Part shown: positions 16,269 through 24,721 of the stretch, one piece after another
Numbering within the stretch: position 1 is the stretch's first letter
How the letters are laid out: every line of letters starts with the position of its first letter
Assembly: GCF_005298175.1 (NCBI RefSeq)
Contig: NZ_SZYH01000003.1
Location: 124,001-188,000, forward strand
Length of the DNA: 64,000 nt
Direction: 5' to 3'
From: Marinobacter panjinensis
GTDB taxonomy: Bacteria; Pseudomonadota; Gammaproteobacteria; Pseudomonadales; Oleiphilaceae
Notes under the pieces: generated by a model
What the model saw: the letters and a program-made list of their open reading frames with translations, nothing else
What the model was told of the DNA's origin: nothing
The model's database searches: none
Made by a program: the position numbers and the translations under genes

Positions 16269-17692
16269 GCCAACCGGCAAACGTCTGGATCATTGACGAC
16301 GACCGCAGTATACGCTGGGTGCTGGAGCGCGCCCTGAACCAGGCCGGTATGCAGCCCCGGGTGTTTGAAAGCGGTGAAAGCATCATGATGCGGCTGGAGC
16401 ACGAACAGCCGGACGCCATCATCAGCGATATCCGCATGCCCGGCGTGGACGGCATCACCCTGCTGTCCCAGATTGTTGAGGTGCACCCGGACCTGCCGGT
16501 GATCATCATGACCGCCCACTCCGACCTGGAAAGCGCGGTAACCAGCTACCAGACCGGCGCCTTCGAATACCTGCCCAAGCCCTTTGATGTGGATGACGCT
16601 GTCGCCCTTGTGAAGCGGGCAGTAGCTCATAGCCATGAGCGCAGGGCCACCTCAGAGCCCCAGGCCGAGAGCACCCAACGCAATACCGAGATCATTGGTG
16701 AAGCGCCCGCCATGCAGGAAGTCTTCAGGGCCATTGGGCGCCTGTCGCACTCCAACATCACCGTACTGATCAACGGCGAAAGTGGCACCGGTAAAGAACT
16801 GGTGGCTCAGGCCCTGCACAACCACAGCCCCCGGGCCAGCCGCCCGTTTATCGCGCTGAACATGGCAGCCATCCCCAAGGACCTGATCGAGTCCGAGCTG
16901 TTCGGCCATGAGAAAGGCGCTTTCACCGGCGCCGCTGCCGCCAGACAGGGGCGTTTCGAGCAAGCCAACGGCGGCACCCTGTTTCTGGATGAAATCGGCG
17001 ATATGCCTGCCGACACCCAAACTCGGCTGTTACGGGTACTGGCCGACGGCGAATTCTACCGGGTGGGCGGTACCACACCCATCAAGGTGGACGTACGCAT
17101 CATCGCCGCCACACACCAGGACCTGGAAAAACTGGTCCAGGCCGGCACCTTCCGGGAAGACCTGTTCCATCGCCTGAACGTGATCCGGGTACACCTGCCC
17201 AAACTGGCGGAACGCCGGGAAGACATCCCCCGACTGATGGAGCACTTCCTCAAACGCGCAGCCAAGGAACTGGCGGTGGAAACCAAACTGCTACGCCCGG
17301 AAGCGGAAGAATACCTGACCACCCTGCCCTGGCCCGGCAATGTCCGCCAGCTGGAAAACACCTGCCGCTGGCTGACCGTGATGGCCAGTGGCCGCGAGGT
17401 TCACATAGATGATCTTCCACCGGAGCTGATGCAGCAGGCAGAAGCTCCGGCGACGGGCCAGACCTGGCAGGAAGGTTTGCGAAACTGGGCCGAGCAGGAA
17501 TTAAAGCGCGGACGAAAAGCGATTCTCGATACGGCTGTACCGGAGTTTGAGCGCATCATGATCGAAACAGCGCTGAAACATACCGGCGGTCGTCGTCGGG
17601 ATGCTTCCATCCTGCTGGGCTGGGGTCGGAATACGTTGACGCGGAAGATTAACGAGCTGGGGATGGATCACCCGGAGGGGGAAGAGGACTGA
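16265..17692 (+). CDS. ntrC: Nitrogen regulator NtrC (sigma-54 activator)
   Basis: A 475-residue response regulator that, when phosphorylated, activates sigma-54 promoters such as the one before glnA. Receiver domain (about 1-120): acidic pocket I-D-D-D, phospho-acceptor Asp55 in S-D-I-R-M-P, and a conserved Lys in L-P-K-P-F-D. AAA+ domain (about 140-370): Walker A G-E-S-G-T-G-K-E, the sigma-54-contacting G-A-F-T-G-A loop, and Walker B G-T-L-F-L-D-E-I. A C-terminal Fis-type HTH (about 425-470, ending ...G-R-N-T-L-T-R-K-I-N-E-L) binds the dyads described upstream of glnA and ntrBC. Its 3' end is only 13 bp from that of convergent mshQ. Confidence 0.97.
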   Translation: MSQPANVWIIDDDRSIRWVLERALNQAGMQPRVFESGESIMMRLEHEQPDAIISDIRMPGVDGITLLSQIVEVHPDLPVIIMTAHSDLESAVTSYQTGAFEYLPKPFDVDDAVALVKRAVAHSHERRATSEPQAESTQRNTEIIGEAPAMQEVFRAIGRLSHSNITVLINGESGTGKELVAQALHNHSPRASRPFIALNMAAIPKDLIESELFGHEKGAFTGAAAARQGRFEQANGGTLFLDEIGDMPADTQTRLLRVLADGEFYRVGGTTPIKVDVRIIAATHQDLEKLVQAGTFREDLFHRLNVIRVHLPKLAERREDIPRLMEHFLKRAAKELAVETKLLRPEAEEYLTTLPWPGNVRQLENTCRWLTVMASGREVHIDDLPPELMQQAEAPATGQTWQEGLRNWAEQELKRGRKAILDTAVPEFERIMIETALKHTGGRRRDASILLGWGRNTLTRKINELGMDHPEGEED

Positions 17693-17705
17693 ACCCTCTT
17701 TCCCG

Positions 17706-20700
17706 CTACCTTTCTCGCCAGTAGATAACCCGGTCATGGCCCCGGTAAACACCGAAAGTGGCGAGGGCAGAGGGGTTTTCCAAGGCTCCGTCATCATTGT
17801 AGTCGCCCTGGAGCCAGTCGGGGACCGAAAAGGTCACTCCCACATCGCCCGTGTTGCCCTCACCCGGAGCTGACAGAATCAGTTCACTGCCTGCAGGAGG
17901 TTCTCCGACGAGCAGCGTATCGGATGCGGCGATAACCGATGTGCTGCCCCCGGACAGACCGGACTCATCCAGCGACACCATCGTACCCGAATCATAAACC
18001 CAACAACTGTCCGCCTCATTGAGGACAAATTCCGAGCCCGTGTAATAATCGGCCCGGAAAGGCACGGTCAGGTCGGCTGTTTCAGGACCGTAGGCATTGT
18101 CTATGTTCAATCGCCCATATCGTATCTGGAAGCCGAATGAGGGGCTCAATTCCATGGGTGTCTGGGGCGAAGCGGTTACGCCGTCCGAATCCTCCAATCC
18201 ACTCAACTCAATGGAATAATCCGGCGTAAATGGTGCCACTCGCGAATCAGTGGTTTTGTCGAAAACCAAAGTGTCTGCAGCAGAAAAGATATACTGCACT
18301 TGCCCGGCACCAAGGTTCGACAGAGTCATTCCCGCAAGCGTTGCCGTAACCGGGAAAGGGTTTCCCGGCCCATCGACGGCAGTATTATCATTGCTACCTG
18401 CCACCCTGGCGAGGTCCAGTGCATCAAGCTTCAGAAAATCGCCAGACGTATAATTCTGAGTCACGGTGCCGGCGGCATTCAGCGCGTCGACCGTAATGAT
18501 AGGCTCAAAACCATTCTGCCAGTTCAGGCTCTGCCCCATATAAGCAAAATCAGTAGTACTGGCCGTGCAGAAAGGATCAACAATACCCGCCTCGGCGACC
18601 GTCAGCTCGAAGCGTGCCGGAATGAATCGGCCCACGTTGTCCAGCCGGGTTCCTACCACGTCCTCGAACCCCAGATAGCCGGAGCCCCCTGCCAGCCGCG
18701 GTGTCAGTGCGATAATGCCCACCTCGGGCCAATTAAACTCACCACAGGCGCTACCATTAGCAGCACTGGTTCCGTCACAGGCCTGACCGAAGGCACCAAA
18801 GCCCCCGCCAATGGGCGGGTCCTCACCACCGGACGGTGCTATCAGAAGAGACTCAAGACCCACCGATTCGGGGGAGCTTTCCTGCCCGAAGTTGGGAGTC
18901 AGATCACCGTTGGCATTGAGCGCTGACACTGTAATTTCAAACGATTCACCCGCAGTCCTGAAAATACTACCGCTGGCATCCGTGGCCTGAGGATTGCCGG
19001 GAACATCCAACCTGAAGCGGTCCGGCCTGGCAATAAAATCGGCCTGTCCGATGAGCACAAGGCCGGCATCGCCGTTCGCTTCGCTGCCGTCATATCGGGC
19101 GTTCAACCCCACACGACCAACATCCGGGTAGGTCAGATCAAAAGCCGCGATGCCATTAGCGTTGAAGTCAAAGGTATTCACCGTGCCCGGTGAGGCCTTG
19201 GCAACCGGCTGCGCGCCTATCACGACGGCTTCGGTTCCCGAACTTGGGTCGCTGTAGGTCGACCAGAGGGCGACATCCCGGGTAACGTCTGAAAAACCGG
19301 GCACGCAGCGCTGGCTGGTATCCTCCTTTCGGACTGCAGCGATTGTACCGCCCGCTGCCACCGCAGAGGTATGAGCGGGCACGTCGATGATGAAACCGGC
19401 ATCAAGGAAGGTCATTTCACAGGTTTCCAGTCCCCCGCTGAAGCAACGGGGCGGGTTGGTTGCCAGAGGGCTGCTGGCCTGGGCATTGAGGGTCACGGTT
19501 TCAGCTGTCGTGTATTGCAGCAAAACATTGGTGGTTTCGGTAAAGGTGATCGGGTCTGGCGACCAGTTTTCCGTGGGTGATGAGAAATCCACGGTCACAG
19601 GGTCACTGAATAGCGTGCTGCAATCTTCATCAGCACAGGCAGTAACAGTAATATCGGCTGGCGAGCAGGTCAGGCCGCTACCGGGGTGTGTCAGGCGGAT
19701 ATGATCCGGGCCGATGTTGCAGGGAAAAGTCAGCCGTCTTTTCTGGTCGATTTTTTCAGCGCTCAGCGCCGCTCCGAATATGCGGAATTCATCAATTCGC
19801 CCCAGCCAGCGCTGGTTCTTGGCGCCCTGCCCGATGTCAAGGCGTCCAACCCGAGCCAGCAGGCCGTCACCGCCAGTTCCTTCACTCGCCGAGACCCCAA
19901 CCTCGACTCCATCAACGAAGACTTTGATGCCTCTGCCGCGCTCCCAGGTCATGGCCAGGTGTTGCCACTCATCCCGGACCATGACATTTCCCACGGTTTC
20001 CACCTGCAGACACTCTTCGCTGGCATTACAGTCGTCCGATGAAATGCTTGCCTTGATCACATTCTGTTGATTTCCAAAAAAGCCGGCTGTGTCATAACGC
20101 AGGCCAAAGCGGTTGTCCCGGCCCGAAGCGGGGTCATCCGTGAAGAAAATCCCGCGGTCGTTGCCGGCCAGCTGAGCGCCGTTGTAGACCCAGGCCATGA
20201 CGGTAACGGCACCAAGACCATTGAGGTAGTCACCTGCATCCGTGTCCCTTAGCTGGTCGTTTGCGCCATCGAAGTCACCGTAGCGACAGGTACCCGGATT
20301 CCCCGGGATGGCCGACCCGGCCTGGCCTGTGGTCGCCCCATTGAGTGCTGTGGCATTCCGGCCATTGCCGCTGGCATCGAGGACCTCGCCCGGATTGCCA
20401 GACCAGTCCAACTGCTCCATCCGGTAGGTCACCAGGGGCTCGGGCAAAATAAGACCTACACCTAACTGGCTTTCGAGTACGCCAAAGGGCTCACCCGCTT
20501 CGTTCCGGGCGTTACTGAGGGACAGATAGAAACGTCTCAATTCGGTACTGCCCGAAACCCGGGTTGGTACTGTCACTTGAGCGGTGAGGTCGCCCGAGGC
20601 AATGGTGATGGTGCCGGTGGTTGCTGTGTAGTCAATGCCAGCAACCGCAGTATCGTCCCTGGTCTGGTAATCCACCCTCAGGTCTTCTGAAGCGGACTCG

Positions 20701-21374
20701 CTCAGAGTCACCGTGAAGATCGCATCTTCACCCTGAAATACCGTGGCGCCTGAGAGATCAATGCCGGGACCGCCGACATCCCCATCATTGGTGTTACCTT
20801 CAGTGGTCTCTCCCGACGCCCCGGAATCACCGCCCCAGCTTCCCGCGCCATCTGGCTGCCGGTTAAGGGTTTTGGTATTGGACCCCTCTGCTTCCCAGTC
20901 GTATGCCGGTTCGCATTCTTCGTCACGCTGGTTATAGAACTCACCCACTGACAGATAGTCAATGGTGTCTCCACTGCTATCTTTCAGGATGACATCCATA
21001 CCATCCGACAGATCGATAAAGTCTTCACTGGTGATGATGGAATTACCTGCGCTTATCCAAGGATAGGTAGAATCGTCCATACCGGCCACAGACAGATCGC
21101 CAGTGCAGTCGACGTCGGTACAGGCGCTCAGTGTCCAGCCGTCATAGTCCGCAGCGGTGATACCTGCGGACAGGACTTTGATTTCGATAAACCGGTCGTT
21201 GTTACTACCTTGCGAGAGCTGATGAACTTCATTGATTGTCACCAACCCGTGAAAATCCGCCGAGCAGGCAGCCCAGACAGCGCCGCTGTAAAACACAGCG
21301 CCCAGAGCGACCAGACCTCGCAGGCATAGACGGGAAAGCACAGAGTTTCGAGAGGCAGTCCACCATCTTGTCAT
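17706..21374 (-). CDS. mshQ: MSHA biogenesis protein MshQ-like, large modular exported protein
   Basis: A 1222-residue secreted or surface protein, last gene of the msh operon. A signal peptide spans about residues 1-36 (cleavage near V-W-A-A-C). A lamin-tail-like N-terminal domain (~40-170, I-T-I-N-E-V-H...R-F-I-E-I-K-V) is followed by a Calx-beta-like repeat (~205-300, with T-A-V-A-G-I-D-Y and F-T-V-T-L-S-E) and a LamG/concanavalin-like domain (~320-545, M-A-W-V-Y...G-R-I-D-E-F-R-I-F-G). The C-terminal half (~600-1222) is the MshQ-type DUF6701 region, rich in Gly, Thr and Asp. Its start overlaps the mshP stop by 4 bp. Position and domains suggest an adhesin-like tip or surface component; this role is inferred. 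Confidence 0.88.
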   Translation of the reverse strand: MTRWWTASRNSVLSRLCLRGLVALGAVFYSGAVWAACSADFHGLVTINEVHQLSQGSNNDRFIEIKVLSAGITAADYDGWTLSACTDVDCTGDLSVAGMDDSTYPWISAGNSIITSEDFIDLSDGMDVILKDSSGDTIDYLSVGEFYNQRDEECEPAYDWEAEGSNTKTLNRQPDGAGSWGGDSGASGETTEGNTNDGDVGGPGIDLSGATVFQGEDAIFTVTLSESASEDLRVDYQTRDDTAVAGIDYTATTGTITIASGDLTAQVTVPTRVSGSTELRRFYLSLSNARNEAGEPFGVLESQLGVGLILPEPLVTYRMEQLDWSGNPGEVLDASGNGRNATALNGATTGQAGSAIPGNPGTCRYGDFDGANDQLRDTDAGDYLNGLGAVTVMAWVYNGAQLAGNDRGIFFTDDPASGRDNRFGLRYDTAGFFGNQQNVIKASISSDDCNASEECLQVETVGNVMVRDEWQHLAMTWERGRGIKVFVDGVEVGVSASEGTGGDGLLARVGRLDIGQGAKNQRWLGRIDEFRIFGAALSAEKIDQKRRLTFPCNIGPDHIRLTHPGSGLTCSPADITVTACADEDCSTLFSDPVTVDFSSPTENWSPDPITFTETTNVLLQYTTAETVTLNAQASSPLATNPPRCFSGGLETCEMTFLDAGFIIDVPAHTSAVAAGGTIAAVRKEDTSQRCVPGFSDVTRDVALWSTYSDPSSGTEAVVIGAQPVAKASPGTVNTFDFNANGIAAFDLTYPDVGRVGLNARYDGSEANGDAGLVLIGQADFIARPDRFRLDVPGNPQATDASGSIFRTAGESFEITVSALNANGDLTPNFGQESSPESVGLESLLIAPSGGEDPPIGGGFGAFGQACDGTSAANGSACGEFNWPEVGIIALTPRLAGGSGYLGFEDVVGTRLDNVGRFIPARFELTVAEAGIVDPFCTASTTDFAYMGQSLNWQNGFEPIITVDALNAAGTVTQNYTSGDFLKLDALDLARVAGSNDNTAVDGPGNPFPVTATLAGMTLSNLGAGQVQYIFSAADTLVFDKTTDSRVAPFTPDYSIELSGLEDSDGVTASPQTPMELSPSFGFQIRYGRLNIDNAYGPETADLTVPFRADYYTGSEFVLNEADSCWVYDSGTMVSLDESGLSGGSTSVIAASDTLLVGEPPAGSELILSAPGEGNTGDVGVTFSVPDWLQGDYNDDGALENPSALATFGVYRGHDRVIYWRER

Positions 21375-21802
21375 CGGAATCGAACCTCCACAGAACGTTC
21401 GGCCCGGTCAGGGCCGGAGCCGCACTGGCCTGTGCTGGCCAGCGAATAGATCCTGTTGCCGCCGGAGCCGCCGATTCCAGGTGTGTCCGCAGACGAGCAG
21501 AAAATGGCAGCCTCGCATCCGGCCAGGGCAGCGCTGGGAAAATTAACCGACCAACTGCTTCCCAAGGCAGGGCACACACTGGGTGGGTCCGCGTCATTCA
21601 GGACACTGGCCACCCCCGCCTGGGCACCACTCTCCGCAGCGAAAAATGCCCTCTGGGACTGAATCTGCAAGCTGACAGACTCGCTGCTGCTCTCCTGGAG
21701 CTGCGCCATGCCCAATACCAGCAAAGCAAGCACCGTGATGATAAACAGTGCAACAGGAAGGCCGGCGCCATTCTGTCTGTTAAAGCCGGGATCACGGTAC
21801 AT
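21371..21802 (-). CDS. mshP: MSHA pilus minor component MshP-like
   Basis: A ~143-residue inner-membrane-anchored pilus protein resembling PilX-type minor pilins. After a short basic leader (F-N-R-Q-N-G-A-G) comes a hydrophobic helix (about 15-35, L-P-V-A-L-F-I-I-T-V-L-A-L-L-V-L-G) and a Cys-containing C-terminal domain (V-C-P, G-C-E, F-C-S-S, G-Q-C-G). The prepilin cleavage region reads Q-N-G-A-G-L rather than G-F-T-L, so peptidase processing is plausible but atypical, as in PilX/MshP proteins. The frame is open to 21841, but the ATG at 21802 overlaps the mshO stop by 11 bp and gives the expected leader. mshQ follows with a 4-bp overlap. Confidence 0.8.
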   Translation of the reverse strand: MYRDPGFNRQNGAGLPVALFIITVLALLVLGMAQLQESSSESVSLQIQSQRAFFAAESGAQAGVASVLNDADPPSVCPALGSSWSVNFPSAALAGCEAAIFCSSADTPGIGGSGGNRIYSLASTGQCGSGPDRAERSVEVRFR

Positions 21803-22571
21803 TACGGATTTGCACCTCCTGGCTGACCGTCGTGGTCTCATCGCCCTGTCGATCTTCCAGGGTAAAGGTAAACTGCACTACCGCGGCCCTGCGGAAGGTC
21901 GCCGGCGTAAACTGGAAATCCACATTGCCCTGAAGGTTGGCCGCCATCACCTCAGAAATGCCATCGATAGGTGGTGCCGGCTGGCTTGGGTCTCTGGCAT
22001 AACCACTGTAACGGTACAGGAAGCGGCCACTCTGGCAGAGACTAACCGGCTCACTGACGATGAAAAGACGCTTCTCTGGCGACTGGCGGCTGAACCGGTG
22101 GCTCTCACTCAGGGTTATCACTGCAGGCGATGAACCATTGTCCATTGCGCTGATTTCCGATGACACCGGCCCCGGATCGGAGTCGCCGTAGAGTGAGGAG
22201 ACCGGTGTTCCGTAACCATAGACCACGGCCCGAATGCCTCCTATTGCGGGAACATTGCTTAACGGGGCGACAGAAATGCGGTCAAAGTCCGGCCCTTTGG
22301 TCAGCTCCGTATAACTTGTCCCTGCTGCGATGGGAATCCATTCAATACAGCTGCCGGAGGTACGCACGGACAGCGGAAAGGCACCACGCAGCTCCCTGGT
22401 GATCTGCTCGCTGATCACAACACCCTGCAGTGCTCTTTGCTGACGGGCCCCCACGTCGATGGCACCGCTGGTCGAAAGAGCCACAAACTGTACGGAAATT
22501 GTGGCGACTATACCCAGCAGGATGATCACGATGATCAGTTCCACCAGCGTAAAACCTGCATGCCGGCGCAT
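21792..22571 (-). CDS. mshO: MSHA pilus minor pilin MshO-like
   Basis: A 259-residue type IV minor pilin of the PilW/MshO class. The leader M-R-R-H-A-G ends at the prepilin peptidase site before F-T-L-V-E-L; the +5 glutamate is present, followed by the hydrophobic spine (residues 7-30, I-I-V-I-I-L-L-G-I-V-A-T-I-S). The C-terminal globular part is beta-rich with two Cys residues (G-S-C-I-E and S-L-C-Q-S) that could form a disulphide. It starts one base within the end of mshD and overlaps mshP, fitting one translationally coupled minor-pilin cassette that probably primes pilus assembly. Confidence 0.88.
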   Translation of the reverse strand: MRRHAGFTLVELIIVIILLGIVATISVQFVALSTSGAIDVGARQQRALQGVVISEQITRELRGAFPLSVRTSGSCIEWIPIAAGTSYTELTKGPDFDRISVAPLSNVPAIGGIRAVVYGYGTPVSSLYGDSDPGPVSSEISAMDNGSSPAVITLSESHRFSRQSPEKRLFIVSEPVSLCQSGRFLYRYSGYARDPSQPAPPIDGISEVMAANLQGNVDFQFTPATFRRAAVVQFTFTLEDRQGDETTTVSQEVQIRNVP

Positions 22572-23059
22572 CAGAAGTTGGTCCGATAGACGGTAAATTG
22601 ATAATTCTGATCCAAAGGATCCAGAATCGTGACATCTATGCGCTTGGCGTCGTCACCGGGAAGACCGATTTCTCCGCCAGCACAGACCACGCTCACCGAT
22701 ACCGTGAACCCGGAATAGGCGGTTGGATCAAGCAGGTCGCCTTCCGCGTTTCTGGGGCTCTCATTATTGATGGCGTTATAGTCGTCAGCATCGTCGTAGG
22801 CGGCCCGATCTGACTCTTCCGTGTTGATGGAGCAGCCGCTCGATCTGGGCACACCGCCCTGCGGCGTGTTTTCTGAATATCTTCTCGACAGAATCTCATC
22901 CATATAAATCTGGGCCAGGGAGACCGCCCGGGTCTGGTTCAGAGGATCTGCACTGCGGCCAACGATGAGCGAAAAGGCCCCTACCACGCCCGCAATCGCC
23001 ACACCAATGATGACAATGGTGATGATCAACTCCACCAGGGTGGTGCCGCGCTGCATCAT
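22571..23059 (-). CDS. mshD: MSHA pilus minor pilin MshD-like
   Basis: A ~162-residue minor pilin of the PilV/MshD type. The leader M-M-Q-R-G precedes T-T-L-V-E-L, with the cleavage glycine and +5 glutamate kept but Thr in place of Phe at +1. A hydrophobic helix follows (I-I-T-I-V-I-I-G-V-A-I-A-G-V-V-G). The globular part has a Cys pair candidate (G-C-S and V-V-C-A-G). The frame extends to 23110; ATG at 23059 is preferred because it gives a normal short leader, although a GTG at 23065 overlapping the mshC stop by 4 bp with GGGAG upstream is a real alternative. Confidence 0.87.
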   Translation of the reverse strand: MMQRGTTLVELIITIVIIGVAIAGVVGAFSLIVGRSADPLNQTRAVSLAQIYMDEILSRRYSENTPQGGVPRSSGCSINTEESDRAAYDDADDYNAINNESPRNAEGDLLDPTAYSGFTVSVSVVCAGGEIGLPGDDAKRIDVTILDPLDQNYQFTVYRTNF

Positions 23060-23061
23060 GA

Positions 23062-23520
23062 TCACGGCTGGCAACTCCCGGCATAGACCGCGCCCAGGGA
23101 ACTCAGGCATGTCTGGTAGGTGCTCTCGCCCGAAAACGTAAACAAGACATTCCCGGCAGTATCAGGACGGCCCAGATCATCGAAGCTGATGGGAAGGGTT
23201 GCACCTGCAACGGAAAAGCTGGTTCCGTTTCGCCCGATACGGAACTGCCGTTCGGAAGAAGTGCCAGGGCCAACCGTGAAGACAAAATCATCGGGGCCCT
23301 GTGTCACCGTAAAACCACTTGCCTCATTGCCCGCCAGCGCTGCCTGTTGTGCAAGCAGTGAGGCGGAGGCAAGTTGCTGGGTTGCCAGCAAGGGAGAAAA
23401 GGCCGAACGACCGGCAAACAGGCCAACACCCAGAGCGGAGAGCACTCCGATCAGGATGATGACCATAACCAGCTCAACAAGGGTGAACCCCGATGACCTC
23501 GGGGCGTTCTTTATTGTCAT
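23062..23520 (-). CDS. mshC: MSHA pilus minor pilin MshC-like
   Basis: A 152-residue minor pilin of the GspH/FimT-MshC type. The leader M-T-I-K-N-A-P-R-S-S-G is followed by F-T-L-V-E-L, with prepilin peptidase Gly, Phe+1 and Glu+5 all present, then the hydrophobic helix V-M-V-I-I-L-I-G-V-L-S-A-L-G. C-terminal Cys residues (Q-T-C-L and G-S-C-Q-P at the very end) probably pair. The open frame reaches 23592, but that extension is translated REP repeat. The ATG at 23520 has GGGGAGGGG just upstream and gives the normal leader. It is separated from mshA by a 134-bp gap, the largest within the operon. Confidence 0.88.
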   Translation of the reverse strand: MTIKNAPRSSGFTLVELVMVIILIGVLSALGVGLFAGRSAFSPLLATQQLASASLLAQQAALAGNEASGFTVTQGPDDFVFTVGPGTSSERQFRIGRNGTSFSVAGATLPISFDDLGRPDTAGNVLFTFSGESTYQTCLSSLGAVYAGSCQP

Positions 23521-23558
23521 GCCCCTCCCCCGGATTCCCGGCCACCCCACACGCAAAA

Positions 23559-23647
23559 CGTAGGTCGGATTAGCGTGAGCGTAATCCGACATTGGGTGCC
23601 ATGAGTGATCAGCTTTCTTGGATCGCGCTCCGCTAATCCGACGTACG
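23559..23647. repeat. REP-like repeat pair inside the msh operon, copies 2 and 2'
   Basis: CGTAGGTCGGATTAGC...GTAATCCGACA (23559-23591) is the inverse of the unit at 572-603. A second half-unit, GCTAATCCGACGTACG (23632-23647), lies 40 bp on in opposite orientation, giving a BIME-like pair. The RNA could fold into a large hairpin between the major pilin mshA and mshC. It fills nearly the whole 134-bp spacer of an otherwise tightly packed operon. Confidence 0.8.
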
Positions 23648-23654
23648 AAGATTG

Positions 23655-24131
23655 TTAACTACAAGTTTCGTCACCACCAATAACTGGCGGAACAGTCGCT
23701 GAAGTTGCCTGCGTGTATGTCACAGTACAATCACTAGCAATTGTTACCGTGAACGGGTCTGATGTTTCATCAAAATCTACTCCGTCGACTTGAGCGGCAC
23801 CACCGATACCAACCCCTGGCGACGAGACCGGAACAGAAGCTGGATAGCCGTGTACCATATCAACGGTGACACCTTCCAAAGTGATAGTTGCAGTTGCATC
23901 TGTATTTGAGCACGAGTCAGAGGCTAGGCACTTTGCATGGGCAATCGCACTCGCCGACCGAATTGATCCGGAAATTCCTTCTCGCGATGCTGAACGTGCA
24001 TCTCCACCAAAATCCGCAAACCTAGGCAATGCAAACGCCGCCAAAATACCCAAAATCACAATCACCATAACCAGTTCGATCAGGGTGAAACCTTTTTCTT
24101 TTCTTGCTGCAATGACTGTCATCGCTTTCAT
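23655..24131 (-). CDS. mshA: MSHA major pilin
   Basis: A 158-residue type IVa prepilin, probably the main shaft subunit. The leader M-K-A-M-T-V-I-A-A-R-K-E-K-G ends at G/F-T-L-I-E-L with Glu+5; the assembly helix V-M-V-I-V-I-L-G-I-L-A-A-F-A-L-P follows. Cys residues occur in A-K-C-L-A-S-D-S-C and, near the end, S-D-C-T...D-E-T-C-S; the last pair could form the usual C-terminal disulphide loop. GGAG sits seven bases before the ATG. The coding sequence looks clearly less GC-rich than its neighbours and uses more A/T-ending codons, as in many surface-variable pilin genes. Position after mshB and before mshC matches the Vibrio operon. Confidence 0.92.
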   Translation of the reverse strand: MKAMTVIAARKEKGFTLIELVMVIVILGILAAFALPRFADFGGDARSASREGISGSIRSASAIAHAKCLASDSCSNTDATATITLEGVTVDMVHGYPASVPVSSPGVGIGGAAQVDGVDFDETSDPFTVTIASDCTVTYTQATSATVPPVIGGDETCS

Positions 24132-24173
24132 AAACGTACTCCGTTTTTGGTCGCCAGATGGCTTTCAGGTTGA

Positions 24174-24686
24174 TCAGTTAATAGTAGTGTTAATCTCACC
24201 AGTGTCTGGGTCGTAAGCGATGGTGCTGCCCTCACCATCTGGTTGATAGGTAAACACGCAGTCACCGGCGGCATTTATGGAAATGACGTACTCCGGGTTG
24301 GTCCCGCTCACCGTCGGCGCGTTTGACTGCAATACTCCGAGCCAGACCTCTTCACATTTGGTTGCGTCCATGGTGTTGCTAGTGTCATTTGAAGCAACGG
24401 AGGTAGGCCAGCCCTCTCCGTTAACATCAACATTGTCGTTCCCGAATCCCACCACATCTGTTTGAGCGGTGGTAAACCCGTTGGATACCCACTGCGTTTT
24501 TGCCAGAGCGACACCGGCCGCCAACGCGCCAGCAGTGGCCCTGATGGTCGACTGATGTGCCTGCTCCGAGAGCTGCGCAAACCTTGGCAGCGCAAAGGCC
24601 GCCAGAATCGCCAGGATGGCAATAACCACCACCAGCTCAATCAGCGTAAAGCCCCGTTGTTCCTGTTTTCTATCGATCTGTTTCAT
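24174..24686 (-). CDS. mshB: MSHA pilin MshB-like
   Basis: A ~170-residue type IV prepilin closely related in its N terminus to MshA. The leader M-K-Q-I-D-R-K-Q-E-Q-R-G is followed by F-T-L-I-E-L (Glu+5 kept) and the helix V-V-V-I-A-I-L-A-I-L-A-A-F-A-L-P. Two Cys residues (K-C-E-E-V-W and G-D-C-V-F) are suited to a disulphide. Three in-frame ATGs exist (24698, 24689, 24686); GGGG at the right distance favours the last, but the start is not certain. It lies 36 bp after mshF and 42 bp before mshA. In Vibrio MshB is a minor relative of MshA, and the same is assumed here. Confidence 0.88.
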   Translation of the reverse strand: MKQIDRKQEQRGFTLIELVVVIAILAILAAFALPRFAQLSEQAHQSTIRATAGALAAGVALAKTQWVSNGFTTAQTDVVGFGNDNVDVNGEGWPTSVASNDTSNTMDATKCEEVWLGVLQSNAPTVSGTNPEYVISINAAGDCVFTYQPDGEGSTIAYDPDTGEINTTIN

Positions 24687-24721
24687 CATCAGCCCCATAC
24701 CCGGTTTCTGGATTCGTTTCT

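Noticed and set aside
23521..23592. N-terminal extension of MshC to 23592
   Set aside because: The extra codons are translated REP repeat; a strong ribosome site and normal prepilin leader place the start at 23520.
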